DNA of 64,000 bases from Cerrena zonata (Eukaryota; Basidiomycota; Agaricomycetes; Polyporales; Cerrenaceae): assembly GCA_038087015.1 (NCBI GenBank), contig JASBNA010000015.1, positions 731,165-795,164 of the forward strand, given 5' to 3'. The notes under the pieces are model-generated. The model was not told where the DNA came from and made no database searches. It saw nothing but the letters and a program-made list of their open reading frames with translations. Each line of letters opens with the position of its first letter. Positions within the stretch are counted from its first letter, which is position 1. Positions 29,701 to 40,100 of this stretch are shown here, piece by piece. The translations under genes and the position numbers were made by a program.

Positions 29701-30128
29701 TGCAAGAACATTTTGAAAATATTCATGAATTAGCAGTAGTTATTCCTTTATCTCATAATGGTACTTCGAAACCAGGTAAGTTTGTTCCAAGGTTTCCAAG
29801 TAGCCAAAGTCAAAATAATGACTTGTATATCAAACAACCTCAAACTAATAAAATTGTTGCGAAAAATTCCTACAATTTTGAAGTCTTACAGCATCCATCA
29901 AAGGGCCTTAATAGTGGATCGGGCTTGATGAACCAAGATTTTAAACTTATCGTCAAATCTCCTTCTGGTAAGCATTATAGATTGGCCAAGGATGATCCAT
30001 TGTCTTACGGTACTTATGAAGTCAACATCAAATGCCAGGAAGTTGGTACTTACACCGGTTTGGTGATTGGTGATAGTGGCAGTAGTTGGACCGTTTTTGC
30101 GCAATGGGAATGTGTTAGCTCTATATAA
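26781..30128 (+). CDS. CYK3: Cytokinesis SH3/transglutaminase-like protein CYK3
   Basis: Cyk3 acts at the bud neck in actomyosin-ring-independent septum formation with Hof1, Inn1 and Chs2. An SH3 domain occupies residues about 8-65 (KTVYSWSGEQEEDLGF, WWKGKL, GIFPKDFV). A long disordered middle has a Gln run (about 196-215) and Pro-rich stretches (PPPPPP near 460). The transglutaminase-like domain lies at about 750-830, with the His strand NHCWLSIAVEG and a following Asp (YMMDLY), but the usual catalytic Cys position reads GEASIYQL, so the domain is probably non-enzymatic, as reported for yeast Cyk3. The gene is 1115 aa versus 885 aa in S. cerevisiae. The in-frame TTG just before the ATG is ignored. 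Confidence 0.92.
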   Translation: MSLPPLPFKVKTVYSWSGEQEEDLGFVENEIVDVYSIVDDSWWKGKLRRNNAEGIFPKDFVEIIEDSIPQSSSSRSISQLNSKQNTPVKDQELRSSKNGTPNGFYNKSKFPNKKINPLSNVDLNNSYEDYDYSYDNSFDNSFGHINRSSNGYSPQKLRASNSNLSPRKQQINTQDDLIEVHTPAQAQKEKEKAQIKMLQQQQQQLQQQLQEQQRLLKKQQYDQQIRTRQQQDNYRNSIAVTPDYHYNNTYAKQKPKQMKQRPISQYHQYANNPYEFNSPAGLMPHSPPYQEKSHSYTDVNELSPSKSPSKYQPVFQNNTIESFSPEASHNQKRRNAQKYSNHFYDPIYDTAPEIVDDGLDDPEYEDLLLAKQRIELEYQRIKQLEKRKKTALKSTPPPPPIPKYSDPIYDHSGESSYVSEDLLSSKKNQSRENLSKKLTNYVTDEDTYEVDNNLYRDASPPPPPPPKHGYGINASNGYEPIANINQKSRSRMPYDPNDFEVSPLRQQYSDDLYGISDMSPEDLKQSIKSLQSDVLNLSELSATSAGSFMRHKQDKQLQHADYKMRGLSLNEEDEEDKDDEDEARDQMPDRGLMESMFEDKKKPSLFKKFLNKRKGVDNYLGMDDEMDWATLKTDLNRMNSLSTHDKQLRTRRIVREESSIIIKPLDYIGEANVNETTEQVDDADQVISDFENVSFKKADKFISAFDSKIDINELITDISVKFNSSKVNQIRCVLMHLCKFRIIEEPNKIMQIKPKLAEVLYKGEASIYQLNYLFKKILDALRIRSELVLGFWKKPNEYYHIEQYVINHCWLSIAVEGRIYMMDLYCFKNGSVFNLKNPSPNFNEHYFLTKPMCLVSTHIPPNIDLQHVIPPVDHSIAFHLPRQYSGFHKNRLHIRNFNTALTMLKDLEIFEFEIDIPTDVELFTLVKTAKLTTNELSLCQVFWKKNDRIAKIKAVLPEKESIGVLQVFAGPKGLQEHFENIHELAVVIPLSHNGTSKPGKFVPRFPSSQSQNNDLYIKQPQTNKIVAKNSYNFEVLQHPSKGLNSGSGLMNQDFKLIVKSPSGKHYRLAKDDPLSYGTYEVNIKCQEVGTYTGLVIGDSGSSWTVFAQWECVSSI

Positions 30129-30516
30129 TCGTGACAGGTGAATATACCTAGCTCTAGTCCTAGCCTTTGCATTTTATCTATTAACACCTTATACTTTTTT
30201 TTTTTTATACTGATCCTTTATAAATTTAGCTCAATATCAGCATGAACTTTCTGCATTTACGTTCACTTTTTTGCACCGAACTATTAATCCATTCTTTTCG
30301 TTTTCAATGCTTTTTTTCATAGTTTCTTAATTCTTTTTAATAAACCGTTTGCTTTTAATAAAATGTAATTAGAGTAATTTTCAATTAGTGCAAAAGGAAA
30401 AAAAAAAGTGAAATCAAAATGAAAAATGAAAAATGAAAGGTTCTGCGACAAGTTGAGCTCAAGCAGATTAGTTAAAGCATTTGATAAAGCATAATCAACC
30501 AGTTCAAGTCTCCAAG
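30129..30516. promoter_or_regulatory. CYK3 terminator and KIN28 promoter/leader
   Basis: The region is T-rich (T10 near 30196). Three short overlapping upstream ATG ORFs begin at 30419, 30426 and 30433; the second spans 22 codons to 30494, shortly before the KIN28 ATG at 30517. Whether they are in the transcript is unknown. Confidence 0.5.
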
Positions 30517-31578
30517 ATGTCATCAGCTCAAGTGGAGAGAAAACCGGGGTCGATTTCCACCGGCACCCCGACTGCTATGGCCACGAAGCCAGATACTCCA
30601 TTAAATGTCCAGAACTATTCTAAAGATAAGAAGGTTGGGGAGGGTACATACGCTGTTGTTTACTTGGGAGTACAAGTACCCACCAAGAGGAATATTGCTA
30701 TTAAAGAAATAAAGACCGGGATTTTTAAGGATGGCCTTGATATGTCTGCTATTAGAGAAGTGAAATACTTGCAAGAGTTGAGACACCCGAATGTTATAGA
30801 ACTAGTTGATGTTTTTCTGACCACTAATAACTTAAATTTGGTGTTGGAGTTCTTACCGTGTGATTTAGAAGTATTAATAAAAGATAAATCAGTTGTCTTC
30901 AAGACGTCAGACATTAAGTCTTGGATACTAATGACATTAAGAGGGTTACATCACTGCCACAGAAATTTTATATTACATCGAGATTTGAAACCAAATAATT
31001 TATTACTAGCTCCAGATGGAGAACTTAAAATAGCGGATTTTGGTTTAGCAAGGTCTTTAGGGAATGCTAACGAAGATTTAACGTCAAATGTGGTGACTAG
31101 ATGGTATAGAGCACCAGAATTATTATTTGGTGCCAAACACTATACCGAAGCAGTTGACATTTGGTCGGTAGGTATAATATTTGCAGAGCTAATGCTAAGA
31201 ACTCCTTACTTACCTGGTAAGGATGATGTGGATCAAATGGACGTAACGTTTAGGGCCTTGGGGACGCCGACTGAGCAAATCTGGCCAAATGTATCCAATT
31301 TACCTTTATACAATGCATTGAGAGTTTATCCACCTCCATCTAGACAAGAGCTTAGAAATAGATTTATTGCTGCTACTGATAAAGCTTTGGACTTTTTGAT
31401 TCTCATGACACAGTTGGATCCAAGTAGAAGATGTAATTCAACTCAAGCATTACTACATGAATATTTCACTGAATCCCCAAGTCCAACCGAACCGATTGAT
31501 TTACCAAAGAAAGGAGGTGGTACTAATGGCTCCAATAATAATGATAACGAAAATTCAATAAAGAGACGTAAATTATAG
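30517..31578 (+). CDS. KIN28: TFIIH kinase KIN28 (CDK7)
   Basis: This is the cyclin-dependent kinase of TFIIH, which phosphorylates Ser5 of the RNA polymerase II C-terminal domain with Ccl1 and Tfb3. The glycine loop VGEGTYAVVYLG, Lys in AIKEIK, cyclin-binding helix DMSAIREVKYLQE, HRDLKPNN, DFGLARSL and T-loop LTSNVVTRWYRAPE are all present. The chosen ATG (30517) gives 353 aa. The about 35 residues before the kinase domain and the Asn/Gly-rich tail ending KRRKL are extensions over S. cerevisiae Kin28 (306 aa). A CTG codon at 30817 sits in a variable column of the hinge-proximal loop. The gene ends 51 bp from the convergent broken oxidoreductase gene. Confidence 0.95.
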   Translation: MSSAQVERKPGSISTGTPTAMATKPDTPLNVQNYSKDKKVGEGTYAVVYLGVQVPTKRNIAIKEIKTGIFKDGLDMSAIREVKYLQELRHPNVIELVDVFLTTNNLNLVLEFLPCDLEVLIKDKSVVFKTSDIKSWILMTLRGLHHCHRNFILHRDLKPNNLLLAPDGELKIADFGLARSLGNANEDLTSNVVTRWYRAPELLFGAKHYTEAVDIWSVGIIFAELMLRTPYLPGKDDVDQMDVTFRALGTPTEQIWPNVSNLPLYNALRVYPPPSRQELRNRFIAATDKALDFLILMTQLDPSRRCNSTQALLHEYFTESPSPTEPIDLPKKGGGTNGSNNNDNENSIKRRKL

Positions 31579-31628
31579 AGATTTACTTGAACAATGTCTA
31601 TAGATGTATATATTACTCTAAAATTTAA

Positions 31629-32895
31629 TCATGACAGACCGTGATAAATGTTCTTTACGTAATCAGCTATAGCCCATGATGAAGTCAATCCGGGACTTTC
31701 GATCCCAATCAAGTTCACAAACCCTTTAAACCCTTCTTCTTCCTTTATGTAAAAATCCGAAAATTTCTTAGTACTGTCTTCTTCGAGTAAAGCTTTGGTC
31801 TTGCACCAGAGTAAGAAGCAGATAACTCTTCTAACTTGATCTTAGGGAAGTAGCTTGCTATGGCTTCGTATGCCTTAGTCAAGTTTTTATCGTTTGCAGC
31901 GTAATCGATGGCATCGGCACTTTCAATGTCTAACCATTGAGCATCTGGACCAAACCTTAATTGCCCGCCTAGGTCAAAGGTGAGATGAGTACCTAGGGAT
32001 GAGGCATTGGGGTTGGGACAAGGGTAGATCAATTTATCTGTGATGGAACTAGTTTTAATCGGGTCTATAGGAGAATATGAAAAATAAGTTCCTTTACTAA
32101 AGTAACTTTTAAAATGCCTATCAGGAGGTAATACCATATTAGCGACCTTTTGAGCATGTAGTCCGGCAGAGTTTATTAAATTATCGGTAGTAATTTCGAA
32201 AACATTTCCAGTGTCAGACTCTTTAAAGTTTAAACGATAACACGGAGTTGATGAATCGTACTGCACGTCAACCAATTCCGTCTTCAACCCGAGGGTACCC
32301 TCATGAGCTCAAACTGAGTGAGAAAGAATGTAGTGTAGTCATGAGCTGATATGATTCCAGTCGTTGGCGATTCTAAAATTGCCGACTCGGCTCTGATTAA
32401 AGGTAGTTTTTCATTCCCTAAAGACGTTGGAACGAAAGACACTGGTACATCCAAGTCTTTTGCAAAATTGTACATTTTATCAAGATATTCCTTCTCTGAA
32501 TCATTTTGAGCCACTACCCACTTCCCACATTTCTGTAGTGGCACTTGGAAATCACCTTTTTCAAAGGCTTCATAAATTTTCTGCTTACCTTTGATACAAA
32601 GTTGACCCTTAAGCGAATCCTTAGGATAATAGATGCCTGCATGTATTACTTCTGAGTTTCTAGATGTAGTTTCCATACCCAAGTGTTCATTCTTTTCAGC
32701 TATAAGAACGTTATTTCCGTCAATTGACTGTAATTCTGCTCCGATAGCAGTACCAACTATTCCTCCACCTATAACTACATGAGAAAAATCTGCTTTTGTT
32801 GCACTCGAGATCTGGAACGATCGGGATTGCTGAATTGAATTCGGAATTGATTTTGATAGATACTGGTGTGTGGATAAGACATACCTTTTGAGCAT
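31629..32895 (-). pseudogene. Broken FAD oxidoreductase, L-2-hydroxyglutarate dehydrogenase-like
   Basis: Similarity to a DAO-family FAD enzyme of the L2HGDH type runs through three reading frames. Part 1 (32895 to about 32305) has a presequence-like start (MLKRYVLSTHQYLSK), the FAD motif VVIGGGIVGTAIGAEL and SEVIHAGIYYPKDSLKGQL. Part 2 (about 32304 to 31785) has NLINSAGLHAQKVAN, GTYFSYSP and LGGQLRFGPDAQWL. Part 3 (about 31784 to 31629) has FVNLIGIESPGLTSSWAIA. Each junction fits the loss of one base. With both losses counted the coding length would be about 422 codons, normal for the family. The remaining sequence has no other stop, so decay is recent or the two losses are sequence errors. 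S. cerevisiae lacks a clear orthologue. Confidence 0.82.
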
Positions 32896-34211
32896 GGCTA
32901 ATATTATGGCAGTGGTTTCATTATCAGAGGTTTTTTTTTTTCATTTTTCAATCGGTTTGGCGAATTCTTTATTTTTTTTTTTGCGACAATTGAAAACCAC
33001 CGGACTGTTCTTGATATCAGTTTTGCATTAAAGCTTGCTTAAGCTAGTTTAAGCTGCTATAATTCTACTCGGTATTTGTAGATTACTGCTATGATTAGGT
33101 AAAAGTTGACCAGTCAAACTTTCACTGTGGGAATTATGTGAAAAGGAAAAATAATAATTGGATGCAAATTAATAGAGAAAATTGTTCTATGAATTTATAT
33201 ATACAACAAAGATATCAATTTCTGAAGAAAAGGAAGAGTCGTAAAAGACAATCTTGAGAGCCGGAAAAGGAACCTTGCAGCAGACTTTAATAAAAAAGAG
33301 CTGCTTAAACAAGCTTTTATATTCACCATCAATAATTCTTCATTTTGATACTGCTTCCTCAATTACTTTTCATTTGAACTCTCTTGAATATTTTTGAAAC
33401 ACACAGGACTAGTAGGTAAGTCGCAATTAAATGTATCAGCTGAATAGTTATACAACTTCGATGAACCCATTACACCGGTACATTATGGTTGCTTGGGCTG
33501 AACATAGCGATAGGTTCATAGAGATAATACTTTACCTAGGCATCTAACTTCCGGTTCGGTTGCACCTAAATTTTCTTCAGTGATTATCCTGAGTTACAAA
33601 AAGAGCTCTTAAGCTTTATTTCTATAGCTTGACCTAAATTTATAAGCCAAAATCAAGGCTGAAATGCAATAAGACACCTAACTGAGGAGCTAATGCGTTT
33701 GCTTTGTAGATTTAAAATCCGTGCTGCTGTTTGAAGCCACCAGCCCAAAGACGGCGAGCAAGATTTTTATGGTGTAGTCTCTACTTTATAGGCTGAAGCG
33801 TAGATATACTACATTAAGTCGAGTCGGGTATATATTTATTCTAATTTGGCTCATTTTTAGTTTATTTATTATATTATTTCACTCTTAATGATACCAATCT
33901 ATATGATACCAAGTAATTTTTTTGTATCCTGATATGATATTCTGTATCTGGATTCCTGTTGTGCAAGCCACCAGTGGTTGACGGTTGGTCTTATAAAAAT
34001 TTATAAAATTTTGTTTACCTGAATTTTAAATTTGGGTTTTCCGCCTGAAATTTCAAGATAAAAATTTATTGAAATCCCCTGATTGTCCTAAACTTTATTT
34101 AAAGCTGCCATTTGCCTTAAAATTGGGGCCGCTTTTTTGTTCAATTTTCACACCGCTATCAAGTTGACTTTTGTGTGGCCTATTTTTTTGAATTTTGCAA
34201 TCAATAAAGTT
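32896..34211. other. Gene-poor 1.3 kb region
   Basis: No ORF above 60 codons is present on either strand. The sequence is AT-rich with T8-T11 tracts near 32932 and 32970. I looked for a solo LTR beside the tRNA but found no convincing pair of TG...CA ends with a target duplication. It may be plain promoter/terminator DNA or heavily decayed mobile DNA. Confidence 0.55.
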
Positions 34212-34283
34212 GGTTTTGTAGTGTAGTGGTTATCACTTTCGGTTTTGATCCGAACAACCCCGGTTCGAATCCGGGCAAGACCT
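34212..34283 (+). tRNA. tRNA-Gln(UUG)
   Basis: A full cloverleaf is visible: acceptor GGTTTTG pairing with CAAGACC, D-arm with GTGTAGTGGTTATCAC, anticodon stem TTCGG/CCGAA with loop TTTTGAT giving anticodon TTG, and T-arm CCCGG-TTCGAAT-CCGGG. There is no intron. Poly-T follows within about 10 bases, as expected for RNA polymerase III termination. The sequence is close to the S. cerevisiae tQ(UUG). Confidence 0.95.
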
Positions 34284-34688
34284 TTATTTTTTGTCTTTTT
34301 TCACCTGCCCCCTGTTTGATTCACCAACTCACCAACTCACCAACTCACAAGCGCATCAGCTCATCGACACCCGCCAATCTTTCTGACTGAAGCTCGCTTT
34401 TTGTCTGTTCGACTCCCGTCAGGGACTTCAATTTACGAGACGAAAAAGGTTCAAATTAATTAACCGCACGTGGGAAAGAAAGGCATAAAAAGTGAGCGGT
34501 AATTTTTATATCACGGCTTAAACTTAACAAAGAAAGTAATTGAAATTTAAATTAACATTAATTACTTTAATTGAAGTATAAATATATCTCTATCTATATA
34601 TATATATATATAAGTATATACCAAGAATATTCCAGGACCTGGTTGAAAGGGAAGTTGATGGTAACTTGGTCAACTAGTATTTGGTAAT
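34284..34688 (+). promoter_or_regulatory. VTC4 upstream region
   Basis: After the tRNA terminator there is a short CACCAACT tandem (about 34321-34350), then the CACGTGGG box (34467-34474), a TATATATATA run near 34600 and the VTC4 leader. There is no gene. Confidence 0.6.
34467..34474 (+). promoter_or_regulatory. Pho4-type UASp CACGTGGG
   Basis: CACGTGGG is the high-affinity Pho4 consensus described in S. cerevisiae phosphate-regulated promoters. It lies 215 bp upstream of the VTC4 ATG, and VTC genes are PHO-regulon members in S. cerevisiae. Motif and position are seen; binding is inferred. Confidence 0.65.
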
Positions 34689-36857
34689 ATGAAATTTGGA
34701 GAGCATTTGAGAAAAGCTTTAATCAAGAATTATTCCTATTATTATATTTCATATGATGATTTGAAGCATCAATTGAAAAAGACCTTAAAAGATAATGATT
34801 ATGAATGGACAAATAAGTTTGAAGAAGAATTTTTAGCGTCATTGGAAGGAGAATTAGATAAAGTTTATTCATTTACTAAGATTAAGAATACTGAAGTTAA
34901 CCGCCGAATTAAAGATGCAGAAAAATACGTTTACGAAGTTGTTAATGCTTTACAAAATCCGAGTAATGGACAAGTACCTCAAGAGCAAGATTTTGAAGAT
35001 TTAGAAGAAGAGTTATCTGATATTATTGCTGATGTTCATGATTTAGCAAAATTTACTAGGTTAAATTATACTGGATTTCAAAAAATTGTTAAAAAACATG
35101 ATAAAACAACTAAGTTTACTTTAAAACCAATTTTCCAAGTAAGATTAAATGCAAAACCTTTTTTCAAAGATAATTATGATAATTTAATAGTTAAATTATC
35201 CAAATTATATGATTTAGTTAGAACAAGGGGTAATCCAATTAAAGGTGATTCATCTGCTGGTGGTTCTCAACAAAATTTCGTTCGTCAAACTACTAAATAT
35301 TGGGTTCATCCTGATAATATTACTGAATTGAAGTTAATTATCTTAAAGCATTTACCAGTTTTAGTTTTCAATGCTGATAAAGAATTTGAACCTGAAGATA
35401 GTGCAATTACTTCAATTTATTTTGATAATAAAGACATGGATTTATATTATGGTCGTTTGAGAAAAGATGAAGGGGCTGAGGCCATTAGATTAAGATGGTA
35501 TGGTGGTATGAAATCTGATCAAATTTTCGTTGAACGTAAAACTCATCGTGAAGATTGGACTGGTGAAAAATCAGTTAAAGCAAGATTTGCTTTAAAAGAG
35601 AAAAAGGTTAATTCCTTTTTAAGTGGTGAATTTACTGCTAAACAAGCTTTTGAAAAAATGAGAAAAGATGGTAAAAAGTCTCCTCAAGAAATTGAAAATT
35701 TAGAAAGATTGGCTAAAGAAGTTCAATATAGAGTTTTGAAAGATAAATTTAGACCAGTTATGAGATCTTTTTATAATAGAACTGCTTTCCAATTACCTGG
35801 TGATGCTAGAGTTCGTATTTCTTTAGATACTGAATTAACCATGGTTAGAGAAGATGATTTTGATGGTCATGATCGTACTAATGGTAATTGGAGAAGAACT
35901 GATATTGGTATTGATTATCCTTTCCCTCAATTATCTGATTCTGAAGCTTGCAGATTTCCTTATGCAGTTTTGGAAGTTAAGTTACAAACTCAAATGGGTC
36001 AAGAGCCTCCTGCTTGGGTTAGAGATTTGGTTACTTCTCATTTAGTTGAAGCTGTTCCAAAATATTCTAAATTCATTCATGGTGGGGCTTCTTTATTAAC
36101 TGATTATGTTAACTTATTACCATTTTGGTTCCCTCAAATGGATGTCGATATTAGAAAACCTAGAATTCAACAAGAATATGGTATTTTGAGACATAATCAG
36201 CAAAGAGGTAAAACTTCGTCATCCTCTGGTGGTGAACTAGATGAAGAAGAATTAGTTGATAGCGGTGATTACTCTTCTTTCACCGGAGTTCATTTTTCAA
36301 ATGATACTAATCCTTTAGAAGCAGATTTGGAAAATGATGAGAATACACCATTATTATATCCATCTAGTTACTCAAATAATAATGATAGTCCAGTATCTGA
36401 CTTTTTCGTTAACTTATACGCTAAATTCTTACATTATTTCAACGATGATCGTACTTTCACCGTTAAACCTGGTACAAACTTTAATCTTAATGATACTTTC
36501 AAAAACAAGATTCCAAAAGGGAAAAAAATTTGTGTTCCAATTCGTATCGAACCAAAAGTTTATTTTGCAGCCGAAAGAACCTTTTTAAGTTGGCTCTCAA
36601 TTGGTATGATATTAGGTGCTACCGCTACTACCTTACTTACTTATGGTAATAAGAGTTCTTTAACTGCCTCGATCGGTTTCTTTATAACTGCTTTGTTTAC
36701 TATGGCTTATTCTACCTATAAATATATCTGGAGAACCCTTGTTATTAGAGAAAAGAAGGTTGTTGAATACGGTGATAAGTTTGGTCCAAACATGATTTGT
36801 TTTTTCATTGCTGCTGCAACATTCACTACCTTCTTATTTAGATTTATCGAAATGTAA
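34689..36857 (+). CDS. VTC4: Vacuolar transporter chaperone VTC4, polyphosphate polymerase
   Basis: This is the catalytic subunit of the VTC complex, which makes polyphosphate from ATP and moves it into the vacuole. An SPX domain covers residues 1 to about 145, with the Lys-rich inositol-pyrophosphate-binding helix ([15 protein letters not shown]). The tunnel-shaped polymerase domain spans about 190-480, with conserved basic residues in [19 protein letters not shown] and AVLEVKLQ. Three membrane segments lie at the C-terminus (about 630-722), starting at [18 protein letters not shown]. Length of 722 aa equals that of S. cerevisiae Vtc4 (721 aa). The polymerase residues listed above separate it from VTC2/VTC3, whose domain is inactive. 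The promoter carries a CACGTGGG box. Confidence 0.95.
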   Translation: MKFGEHLRKALIKNYSYYYISYDDLKHQLKKTLKDNDYEWTNKFEEEFLASLEGELDKVYSFTKIKNTEVNRRIKDAEKYVYEVVNALQNPSNGQVPQEQDFEDLEEELSDIIADVHDLAKFTRLNYTGFQKIVKKHDKTTKFTLKPIFQVRLNAKPFFKDNYDNLIVKLSKLYDLVRTRGNPIKGDSSAGGSQQNFVRQTTKYWVHPDNITELKLIILKHLPVLVFNADKEFEPEDSAITSIYFDNKDMDLYYGRLRKDEGAEAIRLRWYGGMKSDQIFVERKTHREDWTGEKSVKARFALKEKKVNSFLSGEFTAKQAFEKMRKDGKKSPQEIENLERLAKEVQYRVLKDKFRPVMRSFYNRTAFQLPGDARVRISLDTELTMVREDDFDGHDRTNGNWRRTDIGIDYPFPQLSDSEACRFPYAVLEVKLQTQMGQEPPAWVRDLVTSHLVEAVPKYSKFIHGGASLLTDYVNLLPFWFPQMDVDIRKPRIQQEYGILRHNQQRGKTSSSSGGELDEEELVDSGDYSSFTGVHFSNDTNPLEADLENDENTPLLYPSSYSNNNDSPVSDFFVNLYAKFLHYFNDDRTFTVKPGTNFNLNDTFKNKIPKGKKICVPIRIEPKVYFAAERTFLSWLSIGMILGATATTLLTYGNKSSLTASIGFFITALFTMAYSTYKYIWRTLVIREKKVVEYGDKFGPNMICFFIAAATFTTFLFRFIEM

Positions 36858-37119
36858 GTTCAAAGGTCTTATACTTTCTTCAAAAAGAGAGAAATTACTT
36901 TCCAATTTTTAATTTTCAATTCTTCAATTTGTTTTCTCAAAACCGTTATAAGTTTTTGCGTTAGTTATGTTATCCTCTGCATTATCGTATCATCATGTAT
37001 ATTTATTAATAAAAACTTTTATATAAACTATTACTTACAGTCAAAAAAGAATCATTCAAGAATTAACTATCTTACTTCTATAGTACAGAAGACTCGGGCT
37101 GAGATGACTAAAGTGAAAA

Positions 37120-40100
37120 CTAGTGAGCTCTGTGATTATTGTCAAATTCCTCTTCTTCCTCTCTTCTCAAATTCTCCAACCTTGCTTCAATTATCGCGTC
37201 AACATCATCCTCATCCTCATCTTTTGTCTTACCAACTTTGAAGGTATTTCCAATTTTTGATAAAATTCCATCCCGTCTTTTGATCTTAACTTTCTTACCA
37301 CTAGGTAGGATTTCATAAGGACCATCTTGAACTTTTTGAAAGTCACCTTGATATAGAGCTTGCCCTTCTCCGCTAGGTGGTAGTTCACCTCTGCTTGGGT
37401 CTGTTCCTGCTCTTTTTCTATGAACTGCGCTCCCAGGAGCTATATCAACATTATCTAATACTGGGCTATCGATTATTCCTAATTTGTTCCTAACAAATTT
37501 ATAGCCTTTGATAGCAGCTATACGCCAAGAACTTGGTTGACGAGGATATTGCCAGCCTTGTTGTAGCTCTTTAAATGAGCTTTGCTCAAAAAATCTTCTC
37601 ATATCAAGATCTTTTTCGAATAATTGGAATAATAAATCATCTGATGGCTTGAAGGTAAATTTGCATACTTTCAATAAAATATCAAAGAATAAAGGAATTG
37701 TGAATAGGACTAATAATGCTGCCCACCAAGAAGGATCTTGACCCCATATTAATAACCCATAGTCAACATAAAATATTGGGGCATTTTTGGCTCTATAAAG
37801 CAACATAATGATTACATTCCAAAGTCCATAACCTCCTACCGAAATAATGAGAGATGCAAATGCTAGCCATTGTCTATTCTGCATTTCAATCATTACACAT
37901 TTAGCGTTTATGACTATTGCCAAAGTTGCAAAGATTAAAGTGCCAATTGGCAAGGTGGTATTGTCCCTTAATGCAGAGCTTCCCCATATCTTATATCCGA
38001 TGAAAGATATACCCACACTTTGTAACGCAGCAAGTATCATCCACGAAATGAAAATCTTTAAGTTAAAAGCTTGATATAATCTTCCTTTAGAATATAATTC
38101 AGGAATTGCCAATAAAGTTGATGGCCTCAAGTCCATGTCAAACATACCAACGCATAGAACGGGCAATGATGTAAACAAAGTATTGAACATTGACAATGAC
38201 CAGCTTTCGTATAATGACGATCCAGAAAATAATGTATATCTTTGATAAACTGCTTGAGTAAGATAGAATAAAAATTCTTTGTAAAATGTGCATAAAACAA
38301 ATTTGGAAGTCCTAATGTAATTATACCTACCATTCACTAATAATAATTTAAGAAGAAACCTAAACTGAGCAATTGCATAATCAGCGGATCTGGCAGCTTG
38401 TAAACCTTCTTTACCAGTTATACCAACCCCAATATCAGCACTTTGAATCATCGCAATGTCATTCGCACCATCACCTATTGCTAATGTGACAGAGTCTTTC
38501 TTTACTTCACGAACTCTACTAACCATATTTGCCTTTTGAGATGGTGAAGCACGACAGCATATAGTTGAGTCTGCTTGGATGCATAATTCAATAAATATCG
38601 AAAGTAATGGAGACTCGTCTTCTATGGTTCCTAGGGTAGCCCCATCGATTACCAAAACGCAATGGGCGACTCTTCCAGCTTTAATTTCAAGACCAGCACT
38701 TGTGATTACTTGCGCTAATCGGTCTTTACCTTCATCATTTGACAAAATTACGACTGTTGAGTAGTCCTTTATTAACCCACATGAATAACCAATGTTAATC
38801 GCAGTCTCTCTTTTATCACCGGTAAGCATCCATAATTTAATTCCGGCTCTTCTAAGCTTTTCAATCGCAACACTTACACCATCCTGAAGTTTATCTTCAA
38901 TTGCTGTGGCACCTATCAACTCAAGGTTTTGTTCGATTTTTGAACCAGTTTCCTCAATTTTCTTTGCACGATCTGTGAAGGAAATTTTGGCATCGCTGTA
39001 TTCCCTTGACCATTCATCGTAGTACTTCTTATCAATCCATCTGAATGAATAAAGCAAAGTTCTCAAACCTTCAGTAGAAAATTCCTCAACATGTTCTAAA
39101 GTCTTTTCGATAATGAATTCATCATTTACCAATAATTTATCAGGTGGTAGATATTGAGAAGCGTTAGTCTGACCCGAATTTTGTTGGCTCTCAGGAATAT
39201 ATGCGGCAGAGTCCATGCTGTATCTCTTAACTTGTTTTGAATGAAGAGATTTTCTGGCTTTTTCGGCAATACTGTTAAGTTCTTCATCTTTGGCTAAGTT
39301 ATGATCAATTGAACTCATCCTTTTAATAACGTCATCATTTCCGTTCGAAAAACTTAAACTGTTACGTAATGAGCTCATTGATCTCCTAGATGATTCAATA
39401 TCGTGGCATACTTTAGCGTTCAAAACAATATCTGCTTCCATAGTCTTACGATCACTTGAATTGAGGGAAATCTCCCTAGCCTTACGTTGAGCTAGTTCTG
39501 TATTTTTCAATTTTTCCAAGATAACATTATCAGCTCCTTTACAAATAAGACAAATTCTGTTGTCGGGAAATTTCACGAGTACTGACATTCTCTTTCTGGC
39601 TGAGCTAAATTCAATTACATTTAGTAATTCATACACTTCGAATTTTGGCTCTTTACCGAACCCTTGAGGATATGTTTTGATAGTTAAGGTGTTGTTGACT
39701 CTATCATAAACAACAAACCCTAAATCTCTTGCTGCTTTAACCAAAGCCAACTCATCCGGTGATGCAGCTTGATAATCTAAAGCTTCGTCGGAAGCTTCCT
39801 CAGTGATATCTTCTTCTGACTCTTCTATAATTTGATCATTCAATGATAGAGATGAAGAAGAAGTTGATAATGATGAATCATTTTTCCTTGGTATACACGT
39901 ATTACATAAAGCAATGCTCAAAAGGAAAAACTTTGCCTTTTTGGAGAACAAAGTTTGAGGATGAGATTGGACATATTTCAATAACTGTAGCGAGTTCTTT
40001 AAATCTTGAACTTTGTGAGGGTTAGCCGTTGACTTCCAAGTTAATTCGGATCTAACAGGTTGTAATTCGATACTTTCTCTTGCAATCAGAGTTGTACTGT

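Noticed and set aside
33840..34215. Solo LTR ending beside tRNA-Gln
   Set aside because: A TGTTG-like start near 33957 was considered, but no matching CA end or 5-bp target duplication could be found by eye.
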